A stretch of DNA of 5,029 nt, from the NCBI GenBank assembly GCA_009781125.1, contig WQYS01000218.1:1-5029 (forward strand). The letters are read 5' to 3'. The notes beneath the pieces are model-generated. The model worked only from the letters and a program-made list of their open reading frames with translations. It did not search any database and was not told the DNA's origin. Positions 1-5,029 of this stretch are shown one piece after another. The DNA comes from Acidobacteriaceae bacterium. Lineage in GTDB: Bacteria; Acidobacteriota; Terriglobia; Terriglobales; Acidobacteriaceae. Within the stretch, counting starts at the first letter, position 1. Each line of letters begins with the position of its first letter. Both the position numbers and the translations under genes were made by a program.

Positions 1-261
1 CCGAAGAAGCTGCGCGTCCTGGTCGAGCACATGATCCTCTCGCACCACGGAAAGTATGAGTTCGGCTCGCCGAAGCTGCCCATGACTCCCGAGGCGCTGC
101 TGCTGAATGTGCTCGACGACCTTGAGGCCAAGATGCAGACCATGCGCAATGCCTTCGACGCCGCCGACAAGCAGGGCAAAGGCAGGGGAGAGTTAACCGA
201 ATGGGTTCGCTCCATGGATAGGCCTCTGTTCAATTCGCGGGCTTATCTCAAAGAGGAGTAG
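1..261 (+). CDS. 3'-5' exoribonuclease, YhaM family (C-terminal fragment, 5' end outside window)
   Basis: The reading frame is open from the first base and ends at TAG 259-261, giving 86 visible residues of a longer protein. The stretch LVEHMILSHHGKYEFGSPK followed by P-T-EA and LDDLEAKM matches, by recall, the end of the HD domain in YhaM-type exoribonucleases (about 310 residues in Bacillus subtilis). These enzymes degrade RNA, and sometimes single-stranded DNA, from the 3' end using divalent metal ions; the aspartate in LDDLEAK is probably the last HD-domain metal ligand, while the HD pair and the N-terminal OB-fold lie upstream of the window. The final 35 or so residues are charged and weakly conserved, ending in YLKEE. 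An internal ATG at 31 is not the true start, because coding continues upstream of it in frame. The gene lies 62 bases before aroC on the same strand. Confidence in the family is good; exact substrate is unknown. Confidence 0.85.
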   Translation, partial: PKKLRVLVEHMILSHHGKYEFGSPKLPMTPEALLLNVLDDLEAKMQTMRNAFDAADKQGKGRGELTEWVRSMDRPLFNSRAYLKEE

Positions 262-323
262 CCGATTCACAATGTCTGCCGGGCGCTGCCATTGCGCTGA
301 GGCATTAGAATTGGATATTGGCT

Positions 324-1493
324 ATGTTACGTTTTTCAACGGCAGGTGAGAGTCACGGCGAGAGTCTGGTGGCCGTGGTGAGCGGGCTTCCGGCAGGCGT
401 TCCTGTCGATCAGGAGCTCGTTAATCGCGAGCTTTGGCGGCGTCAGCAGGGGTATGGACGCGGCGGACGGATGCGTATCGAGTGCGATACGGCCCACATC
501 CTCTCGGGTGTTCGTCACGGCAAGACTATCGGCTCGCCGGTGGCGATGACTATCGCCAATAAGGACTGGCAGAACTGGACCGCGATCTTGCCCGTCGAAG
601 CGGGCGACCCGGCTCTGCATAAGGCGGTCGCGTCGCCGCGTCCGGGCCATGCCGATCTTGCCGGGGCGATCAAATACGACTTCAGGGACGCGCGCTACAT
701 TCTAGAACGCGCCAGCGCCCGCGAGAGCACAGCTCGTGTCGCTTCGGGAGCCTTCGCCAAGCTACTGTTGCAGCAGCTTGGAGTGGAGGCGCTCAGCCAC
801 GTGATTCGAGTCGGCAAGGTGGAACTTGCGCGCGCGGCGCAGTGGGACGAGATCGCGGCGCTGGCCGCGAAGGATGAGGTGGCGCTCAACTGCGTCGATG
901 CGGAGACAGAGACGCGGATGAAGGGCGAGGTCGATAATGCGCTTCGCACCGGCGATACGGTGGGTGGAGTCTTTGAGGTGGTCGTTCACGGCCTGCCGCC
1001 GGGCATTGGGACTCATGCCAACTGGGACGAGCGTCTGGACGGCTTGCTGGCGCAGTCGGTGATGAGCGTGCAGGCGGTCAAGGCGGTCGAGATAGGACGC
1101 GGGGTCACAGCGGCGGAGTCGATGGGTTCTGAAATTCACGACGCCATTGCCTATGAAGGTTCGGCGTTTACAGCGTTTTCCCGCGATCACAACAACGCGG
1201 GCGGCGTCGAAGGCGGAATCTCGAACGGCGAAGATGTTGTAATTAGAGGATATTTGAAACCGATCTCCACCTTGCGGCGTCCATTAGCAAGCGTGAGTTT
1301 CGAGACGCGCGAGCCGGTCAAGGCTGCCTATGAGCGCAGTGACGTATGCGTGGTTCCGGCGGCAGGCGTGGTGGCGGAGGCTATGGTGGCTCTCGCGGTT
1401 GCGCGTCTGGTGATGGAGAAGTTCGGTGGCGACTCGCTCGTCGAGTTGGAGCGCAACTACAAAGGCTATCTGGATCAGATTAAGGCGTACTGA
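324..1493 (+). CDS. aroC: Chorismate synthase
   Basis: This 389-residue cytoplasmic enzyme makes chorismate from 5-enolpyruvylshikimate 3-phosphate, the last step of the shikimate pathway; the family needs reduced FMN although the reaction is redox-neutral. All family signatures are present: GESHG at residues 8-12 followed by GLPAGVPVD (21-29), PRPGHAD (105-111), ERASARESTARVASG (128-142), NNAGGVEGGISNG (290-302) and RSDVCVVPAAGVVAEA (338-353). Histidines 11 and 109 correspond to the two conserved catalytic histidines. The length and the DWQNW region (81-85) fit the longer form seen in Bacillus and Mycobacterium rather than the roughly 360-residue E. coli form. I chose ATG 324 over the in-frame TTG at 318 because family members start directly with M-x-R-F-x-T-A-G-E-S-H-G. 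No strong ribosome binding site precedes it (only a weak GGA at 313-315). The TGA at 1491-1493 overlaps the def start by one base. Confidence 0.97.
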   Translation: MLRFSTAGESHGESLVAVVSGLPAGVPVDQELVNRELWRRQQGYGRGGRMRIECDTAHILSGVRHGKTIGSPVAMTIANKDWQNWTAILPVEAGDPALHKAVASPRPGHADLAGAIKYDFRDARYILERASARESTARVASGAFAKLLLQQLGVEALSHVIRVGKVELARAAQWDEIAALAAKDEVALNCVDAETETRMKGEVDNALRTGDTVGGVFEVVVHGLPPGIGTHANWDERLDGLLAQSVMSVQAVKAVEIGRGVTAAESMGSEIHDAIAYEGSAFTAFSRDHNNAGGVEGGISNGEDVVIRGYLKPISTLRRPLASVSFETREPVKAAYERSDVCVVPAAGVVAEAMVALAVARLVMEKFGGDSLVELERNYKGYLDQIKAY

Positions 1494-2017
1494 TGAAGAA
1501 GACGATCAAACTTCACGACATCGTAAAGTATCCGGACCCGGTTCTGGCCAGGCGCGGCGAGCCGGTGACGGTCTTTGACGAGAAGCTGCGGACGCTGGTC
1601 GATGAGATGTTCGAGACCATGTACACGGCGCAGGGTATCGGCCTGGCCGCGCCGCAGATCGGGCTTTCGCGGCGGCTGCTGGTGATGGATGTCAGCTTCA
1701 GGAAGAATCCGGAGGAGAAGGTCGTCCTCATCAATCCCGAGATCCTTGAGAAGGAAGGGAAGCAGTTTGAGGAGGAGGGCTGCCTCAGCCTTCCGGATAT
1801 CCGCGAGAAGGTTCACCGCGCGGCGCGGGTCAAGGTGCGTGCGCAGAATCCGGCGGGCGAATGGTTCGAGATCGAAGGCGGCGAACTGCTGGCGCGCGCC
1901 ATGCAGCATGAGATCGACCACCTCAACGGCGTCCTGTTTATCGATCATCTGAGCCGGTTGAAGCGCGATCTGGTGATCCGTAAAATCAAAAAAATGCAGA
2001 AGAACGGCGAGTGGTAA
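1493..2017 (+). CDS. def: Peptide deformylase
   Basis: This 174-residue metalloenzyme removes the N-formyl group from nascent proteins at the ribosome. The three family motifs are intact: GIGLAAPQ at residues 48-55, EGCLS at 95-99 and HEIDHLNG at 139-146. Cys97, His139 and His143 are the metal ligands and Glu140 the catalytic acid/base. Length is close to the 169 residues of the E. coli enzyme, and the C-terminus is a lysine-rich helix. The EGCLSLP-DIR form and general layout suggest the type 1 class of Gram-negative bacteria. The start ATG (1493-1495) shares its A with the last base of the aroC TGA, and an AAGG at 1482-1485 inside the end of aroC gives a plausible ribosome binding site seven bases away, so translational coupling is likely. 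The usual neighbour fmt (methionyl-tRNA formyltransferase) is not next to it here. Confidence 0.97.
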   Translation: MKKTIKLHDIVKYPDPVLARRGEPVTVFDEKLRTLVDEMFETMYTAQGIGLAAPQIGLSRRLLVMDVSFRKNPEEKVVLINPEILEKEGKQFEEEGCLSLPDIREKVHRAARVKVRAQNPAGEWFEIEGGELLARAMQHEIDHLNGVLFIDHLSRLKRDLVIRKIKKMQKNGEW

Positions 2018-2042
2018 AAAACCAGCGCTCTGAATTCTAACG

Positions 2043-3239
2043 ATGGCAGATAATACTACTATGCGCATGGATCACGCACTGGAAGAAGCCGCCTCCCCGG
2101 CAGGGCTGGCAACCGAGTATACGCGGAACAACCCGTACCTCTCGACGGTGCAGGAGAACTACCTCCTGACCCTGGAGGGAAGCGAAAAACAGACGCGCCA
2201 CATCGAGTTGTCGCTTGCCGAAGGCATGAGCTATACGCCTGGGGATGCGTTGGGAATCGTTCCTCAATACAGGCCCCAGCTCGTCCGGGATACGCTCGCT
2301 GCGCTGCGATTCACGGGCGAAGAGCGCGTGGTCGATCATAATCAGGCAGAGATATCGCTGGAAGAGGCGCTGCGCACGCGGCTGTCGATTGGCAAGCTCG
2401 CCCGCGGATGCGTAGGGCAGTACGCCAAGCTCGCTCCCGATCTGCAGGGGCTGAAGGATCTGGTCGGCCCGGAGAACAAGACGCGCCTCGAAGAGTATTG
2501 CTGGGGACGCGCGTTCTTCGATCTGGTGAATGACTATCCTGGCGTGATTACCGATCCGCAGCAGTTATTCAATATATTGCCACGCCTGACTCCGCGGCTG
2601 TACTCGATAGCCTCTAGCCAGAAGGCGCATCCGGCGAGCGTGCAGCTTACGGTGCGCGTGATCGAGTACAACGCGCATGGACGCGAGCGTCAGGGCGTCG
2701 CCAGCGGCGAACTCGGATACCGCGCAGGCACAGGCACGCGCCTGCCGATCTTCGTGAATGTCAATCCTCACTTCAGGCTGCCGGAGGATTCGTCGGCTCC
2801 CGTAATCATGGTTGGCCCCGGAACAGGAGTGGCTCCCTTCCGCGCGTTTCTGGAGGAGCGGCAGGCGAGCGGATGTTCCGGCGATAACTGGCTGTTCTTT
2901 GGCGACCAGCACGAAAAGTTCGACTTCCTTTACAGAGACCAGTTTCTGGGCATGGTGAAGGACGGCACGCTGACCCATCTGAGCACAGCGTTTTCGCGCG
3001 ATCAGCCGCAGAAGATCTATGTGCAGGACAGAATCCGCGAGAACGAAACGGAGCTGTTCGCATGGCTGGAGCGTGGAGCGTACTTCTACGTCTGCGGAGA
3101 TGCCGCGCGCATGGCCAAGGATGTTGAGGCCGCGCTGCTGACGGCAATCGCCAAGGGCATGAACGGAACTCCGGAAAAGGCAGTCGAGTATCTTGCGGCG
3201 ATGAAGAAACAGAAGCGTTATCAGCGCGATATTTACTGA
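2043..3239 (+). CDS. CysJ-like FAD/NADPH reductase without flavodoxin domain (sulfite reductase flavoprotein-type)
   Basis: The 398-residue product aligns by eye with the C-terminal two thirds of CysJ, the NADPH-oxidising flavoprotein of assimilatory sulfite reductase. Order: a 28-residue leader, FAD-domain start with RHIELSLAEG (52-61) and YTPGDALGI (64-72), the connecting helical region, FAD motif RLYSIASS (185-192), the FAD pyrophosphate-binding GVAS (218-221), NADP-binding GPGTGVAPFRAFLEER (258-273), FFGDQHEKFDFLY (285-297), SRD then KIYVQD (318-329), YVCGDAARMAKDVE (349-362) and the terminal RYQRDIY (392-398), whose last tyrosine would stack on FAD. CysJ is about 600 residues; the FMN-binding flavodoxin half is absent, so electrons must leave FAD to a separate partner. 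The start ATG 2043 has no evident ribosome binding site and lies 25 bases after the def stop; ATGs at 2061 and 2067 are alternatives. Probably co-transcribed with aroC and def. The sulfite role is inferred; another electron acceptor is possible. Confidence 0.88.
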   Translation: MADNTTMRMDHALEEAASPAGLATEYTRNNPYLSTVQENYLLTLEGSEKQTRHIELSLAEGMSYTPGDALGIVPQYRPQLVRDTLAALRFTGEERVVDHNQAEISLEEALRTRLSIGKLARGCVGQYAKLAPDLQGLKDLVGPENKTRLEEYCWGRAFFDLVNDYPGVITDPQQLFNILPRLTPRLYSIASSQKAHPASVQLTVRVIEYNAHGRERQGVASGELGYRAGTGTRLPIFVNVNPHFRLPEDSSAPVIMVGPGTGVAPFRAFLEERQASGCSGDNWLFFGDQHEKFDFLYRDQFLGMVKDGTLTHLSTAFSRDQPQKIYVQDRIRENETELFAWLERGAYFYVCGDAARMAKDVEAALLTAIAKGMNGTPEKAVEYLAAMKKQKRYQRDIY

Positions 3240-3408
3240 TCTTTATAGCATTTTCCATTTAGCCGCATCCGCTCGAATTGTCATTCCGAGTGAAACGAGG
3301 AACCTGCTGTTTTTCTCCGTGCCGTAGACGTTTGGGGCAATCCAGGGAAAAGCAGATCCCTCACTCCGTTCGGGATGACAATTCAAAAAGAGTGCAACTT
3401 CATTGAAG
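3240..3408. other. Intergenic region between convergent genes
   Basis: This 169-base gap lies between the 3' ends of the CysJ-like gene (+) and the RhaT-family gene (-). It holds the long inverted repeat at 3276-3383 and most of a small palindrome at 3396-3410. I see no classical intrinsic terminator (GC-rich stem directly followed by a run of T) in either direction. The minus-strand open frame running through it is a translation of the repeat, not a gene. Confidence 0.8.
3276..3383. repeat. Imperfect long inverted repeat (REP/MITE-like intergenic palindrome)
   Basis: The left arm at 3276-3308 and the right arm at 3351-3383 are each 33 bases and are reverse complements at 25 of 33 positions, flanking a 42-base centre (3309-3350). 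The outer ten bases start AATTGTCATT on the left. All eight differences are transitions, so many become G-U pairs in RNA: a plus-strand transcript gives 25 Watson-Crick plus 3 G-U pairs, a minus-strand transcript 25 plus 5. The core GTCATTCCGAG...GAGGAACCTGCT resembles an intergenic repeat family that I recall as widespread in Acidobacteriota and some other phyla; the minus frame reads HPERSEGS, a familiar spurious peptide. It carries no transposase. Placement between two convergent 3' ends would suit a role in stopping or protecting transcripts, but no U-tract follows it. Whether it is dispersed in this genome cannot be seen here. Confidence 0.8.
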
Positions 3409-3410
3409 TT
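3396..3410. repeat. Small perfect palindrome at the 3' end of the RhaT-family gene
   Basis: AACTTCA and TGAAGTT form a perfect seven-base inverted repeat around a single T; as RNA it would fold as five pairs with a five-base loop. It overlaps the first two bases of the RhaT-family stop codon (3409-3411, minus strand). Reading on the minus strand, five Ts follow it after a six-base gap, so it could be a weak terminator, but the stem is AT-rich and short. Confidence 0.4.
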
Positions 3411-4425
3411 ACGACAAATAACGGCTTGTGACTGCCAGGACAGAAACGGCAATGATAAGTAATACGACCCCAGCCCACTGAATTCTCAAGGGAGCGGTTC
3501 CGGAGTTCTTCCACTCGCCCGTAATCATGCCCAGAAGGCTCGCGACAATCACGCACAACGACATAAAAAGCGGCCAGCCCAGAATCGGACCCAGTGGTCC
3601 CAGATGCGTGAAAGCCAAACCATAAAGCAACAAGCTACCTAACCAGAACGCGGCCATCATGCATGACAGCGCCCAGTAGTTGATGCCTCCACTGCCGAAC
3701 TTCTTTGCAGAGTCGTTCTTCTTCATCAACCAGAGACAGTACAGAATGTTGGGAATCGCGCCGCTGTTCAACAGAGGAAACCAGACTGCATTGGTAATGT
3801 TGGCTTCTCTGGCTCCGAACAGAAGGGCTGAGTGTCTGAGAGGTTCGCCATACACAACTCCAAGGTTCATCAGCGAAGCGGCCAGTCCACAGATAATGGC
3901 CAGCGCCAGCCCCAGCGTGATGTTTTTGCCCGTGCTGGAGGAGGTTCCGGTTGCCCGCTCGCGCTGTCTGCCTGCGTAGGCGCACGTCAGTACGCCGGCA
4001 AAAACCAGAAACACTCCGGCAAGAACGCCGTATCCGGCAGGCGTGTTCAGGCGATCACGATGCTGGCTGATGAGCGGGACCAGCGCTCCCGCGCCTGCCG
4101 AGGTTCCCAGCACCAGGGCAAAGGTAAGCGCAATTCCTATCCAGTCGACGGCCAGCCCAAAGAGAATCTGCGCTCCTCCCCAGCCCAGTCCGCAAAGTAC
4201 CACGGTGCCTATGACACTTACAGGAGTGGAGTGAAAAACCGCGGCCAGATGCGGGACCGTCGCCCACGCCGCCAGCGCCGGAAACACTGCCATAGCCAGA
4301 AAGCTAAAGGCCATCCATATGTTTTCCCACGACCACCGGCGCATGAACTTCATGGGTAGGGCAAAACTTGCATTCATCATCCCGGCCACAACAAGTACAG
4401 CGAGGCCGACATACGTGCCACTCAT
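3409..4425 (-). CDS. RhaT-family sugar:proton symporter (L-rhamnose/H+ symporter-like)
   Basis: This 338-residue inner-membrane protein resembles RhaT of the drug/metabolite transporter superfamily, which imports L-rhamnose with a proton. About ten hydrophobic helices are visible, near residues 4-23, 37-55, 69-91, 96-117, 131-150, 168-190, 214-236, 250-272, 279-301 and 313-333, matching the ten-helix RhaT topology. RhaT-like features include FALPMKFMRRWSWENIW (21-37), GWGGAQILFGLAVDWIGIAL (81-100), the charged linker GRQRERATG (152-160) and EWKNSG near 304-309. E. coli RhaT is 344 residues. I chose ATG 4425-4423 because GGAGGAG lies five bases before it; the in-frame ATG at 4455 has no such site. 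No rhamnose breakdown genes are in the window, so rhamnose as substrate is not established; homologues in other phyla may carry different sugars. It is convergent with the CysJ-like gene and divergent from the corrinoid gene. Confidence 0.88.
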   Translation of the reverse strand: MSGTYVGLAVLVVAGMMNASFALPMKFMRRWSWENIWMAFSFLAMAVFPALAAWATVPHLAAVFHSTPVSVIGTVVLCGLGWGGAQILFGLAVDWIGIALTFALVLGTSAGAGALVPLISQHRDRLNTPAGYGVLAGVFLVFAGVLTCAYAGRQRERATGTSSSTGKNITLGLALAIICGLAASLMNLGVVYGEPLRHSALLFGAREANITNAVWFPLLNSGAIPNILYCLWLMKKNDSAKKFGSGGINYWALSCMMAAFWLGSLLLYGLAFTHLGPLGPILGWPLFMSLCVIVASLLGMITGEWKNSGTAPLRIQWAGVVLLIIAVSVLAVTSRYLS

Positions 4426-4430
4426 GCTTA

Positions 4431-4437
4431 CTCCTCC
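4431..4437 (-). promoter_or_regulatory. Ribosome binding site of the RhaT-family gene
   Basis: GGAGGAG on the minus strand lies five bases before ATG 4425-4423. It is the strongest Shine-Dalgarno sequence in the window. It sits inside the extension that would be coding if translation began at 4455, so it decides the start in favour of the shorter protein. Confidence 0.8.
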
Positions 4438-4454
4438 ATACTCCCGGATGAGCA

Positions 4455-4470
4455 ATTGTATCCCCTAGGG
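4455..4470 (-). promoter_or_regulatory. Candidate -10 box with adjacent palindrome upstream of the RhaT-family gene
   Basis: On the minus strand TACAAT (4460-4455) differs from the -10 consensus at one position and would give a leader of some 20 bases ending in the strong ribosome binding site. The perfect palindrome CCCTAGGG (4463-4470) falls in what would be the -35/-10 spacer, a common place for a repressor operator. No good -35 hexamer is found 16-18 bases upstream, so this remains tentative. Confidence 0.25.
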
Positions 4471-4657
4471 TATGACTAAGGTTGAGGCGTTTTTTGCTTC
4501 CGGTGGAGGCTTTGTGTTTAATACAATTCATACATTCAGGCTAGGACGCCGACGCAAACGATTGCTACAAGGATCACTGCGGTGTGTGGGTGCAACAGAA
4601 GCGAGTGCCAGACAGGTAAATTTGAAGTAGAAACAAGCAAAAGCGAGGGATGAAAAC

Positions 4658-5029
4658 ATGGCTCAAGTAAGCGGACTCTACGATGCAATTGTGAACGGAA
4701 ATGCGAAGCAAGCGCACTCCGCAACCGAAGCGGCGCTGGCGGCAGGAGCCGCGCCGATGGATTTGATTCAGCAGTCCATGGTTCCGGCCATGGAGGAGGT
4801 GGGACGCCTCTTCGAAGCTGAAGAGTATTTTGTCCCTGAGCTTCTGCTTTCGGGCCGCGCCATGAAGAGCGCCATGGAGCTGCTCAAGCCGCTGCTTTCG
4901 GCCTCGGGCCAGCAGATGGCGGCGCGCGTGGTCATCGGTACGGTCAAGGGAGACTTGCACGACATCGGCAAGAATCTGGTCGCGTCCATGTTGGAAGGCG
5001 GCGGGTTTGAGGTCATCGACCTGGGCGCG
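4658..5029 (+). CDS. Corrinoid (B12-binding) methyltransferase-associated protein, 3' truncated
   Basis: The frame opens at ATG 4658 and runs without a stop to the window edge, giving 124 residues. The N-terminal part (about 1-85) is an all-helical cap like the methionine synthase B12-binding module: LYDAIVNGNAKQ, MVPAMEEVGRLFEAEEYFVPELLLSGRAMKSAMELL. A Rossmann-type cobalamin domain follows from about residue 89, with GTVKGDLHDIGKNLV (94-108) containing the D-x-H-x-x-G motif; His101 would be the lower cobalt ligand, followed by the start of the second strand, GFEVIDLG. Stand-alone proteins of this type (MtaC, MtbC, MttC, MtmC and relatives, about 210 residues) carry methyl groups between a substrate methyltransferase and an acceptor methyltransferase. 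About 90 residues are therefore missing to the right. GAGGGA at 4645-4650 is a reasonable ribosome binding site. Position 4650 starts another ATG, but in a different frame that stops after six codons. The methyl donor is unknown without the neighbours. Confidence 0.92.
   Translation, partial: MAQVSGLYDAIVNGNAKQAHSATEAALAAGAAPMDLIQQSMVPAMEEVGRLFEAEEYFVPELLLSGRAMKSAMELLKPLLSASGQQMAARVVIGTVKGDLHDIGKNLVASMLEGGGFEVIDLGA

Larger units (their letters stand above)
4426..4657. other. Divergent promoter/leader region
   Basis: This 232-base gap separates the RhaT-family gene (-) from the corrinoid protein gene (+) and should contain both promoters. On the plus strand TTGCTT (4494-4499) and TTTAAT (4517-4522) are 17 bases apart and are the best sigma-70-like pair I can find, leaving a leader of roughly 130 bases. 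On the minus strand TACAAT (4460-4455) fits a -10 box but lacks a good -35. An eight-base palindrome CCCTAGGG (4463-4470) lies just upstream of that box. I found no convincing cobalamin or other riboswitch and no open frame I would call a gene. Confidence 0.5.

Noticed and set aside
318..323. TTG start for chorismate synthase two codons upstream
   Set aside because: ATG 324 matches the conserved family N-terminus exactly and TTG has no better ribosome binding site.
262..323. Terminator between the exoribonuclease gene and aroC
   Set aside because: Only a four-pair GCGC stem is visible and no T-run follows, so read-through into aroC cannot be excluded.
762..1190. Long minus-strand open frames inside aroC, def and the reductase gene
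   Set aside because: They are antisense shadows of GC-rich coding sequence; the sense-strand proteins are firmly identified and the antisense products have low-complexity Arg/Ser/His-rich sequences with no recognisable family.
3243..3452. Minus-strand open frame of 69 codons with HPERSEGS and FLVSLGMT
   Set aside because: It is a translation of the inverted repeat plus the end of the RhaT-family gene in another frame. This peptide is a well-known false gene arising from the repeat family.
3832..4359. Plus-strand 175-codon open frame opposite the RhaT-family gene
   Set aside because: Its product is polar and without recognisable motifs, while the minus strand encodes a clear ten-helix transporter with a strong ribosome binding site.
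4426..4455. Ten-residue N-terminal extension of the RhaT-family protein starting at ATG 4455
   Set aside because: The strong GGAGGAG site lies within this stretch and points to ATG 4425; no ribosome binding site precedes 4455.
4484..4497. Run of six Ts as an intrinsic terminator
   Set aside because: No stem precedes the run, and no plus-strand transcript is expected to end there.
4560..4650. Cobalamin riboswitch ahead of the corrinoid gene
   Set aside because: GGGTGCAAC and GTGCCAGACAGG only loosely resemble the B12 box and its neighbours; the conserved core and the order of elements are not there.

Overview
The window is GC-rich, mostly ordinary bacterial chromosome with tightly packed genes. 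I suspect a member of the Acidobacteriota (Terriglobales/Acidobacteriaceae type). The basis is the gene content, the base composition and an intergenic inverted repeat whose spurious translation ('HPERSEGS ... FLVSLGMT') I recall from such genomes. That assignment is an inference and cannot be proven from 5 kb.

Layout. (1) Positions 1-261 (+) hold the C-terminal end of a YhaM-type HD-domain 3'-5' exoribonuclease, cut off by the left edge. (2) Positions 324-3239 (+) look like one transcription unit: aroC (chorismate synthase), def (peptide deformylase, start overlapping the aroC stop by one base), and, 25 bases later, a CysJ-like FAD/NADPH reductase that lacks the flavodoxin (FMN) domain. (3) Positions 3240-3408 separate convergent genes and contain a 33-base imperfect inverted repeat around a 42-base loop, plus a small palindrome touching the next gene's stop codon. 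(4) Positions 3409-4425 (-) encode a ten-helix RhaT-family sugar:proton symporter. (5) Positions 4426-4657 are the divergent promoter region. (6) Positions 4658-5029 (+) hold the first 124 codons of a stand-alone corrinoid (B12-binding) protein of the MtaC/MtbC/MttC type, cut off by the right edge; it has no stop codon in the window.

How they work together: aroC and def are housekeeping genes (aromatic amino acid/folate/quinone precursors and N-terminal protein maturation), and the reductase probably supplies electrons from NADPH, most plausibly for sulfite reduction. The exonuclease is RNA turnover. The symporter and the corrinoid protein are divergently transcribed and may mark the start of a separate catabolic or one-carbon region lying to the right.

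I do not see a CRISPR array, tRNA, rRNA, transposase or prophage gene. No clearly new system is visible. The points most worth following up are the FMN-less CysJ relative, the inverted repeat, and the corrinoid gene whose methyltransferase partners would lie outside the window.
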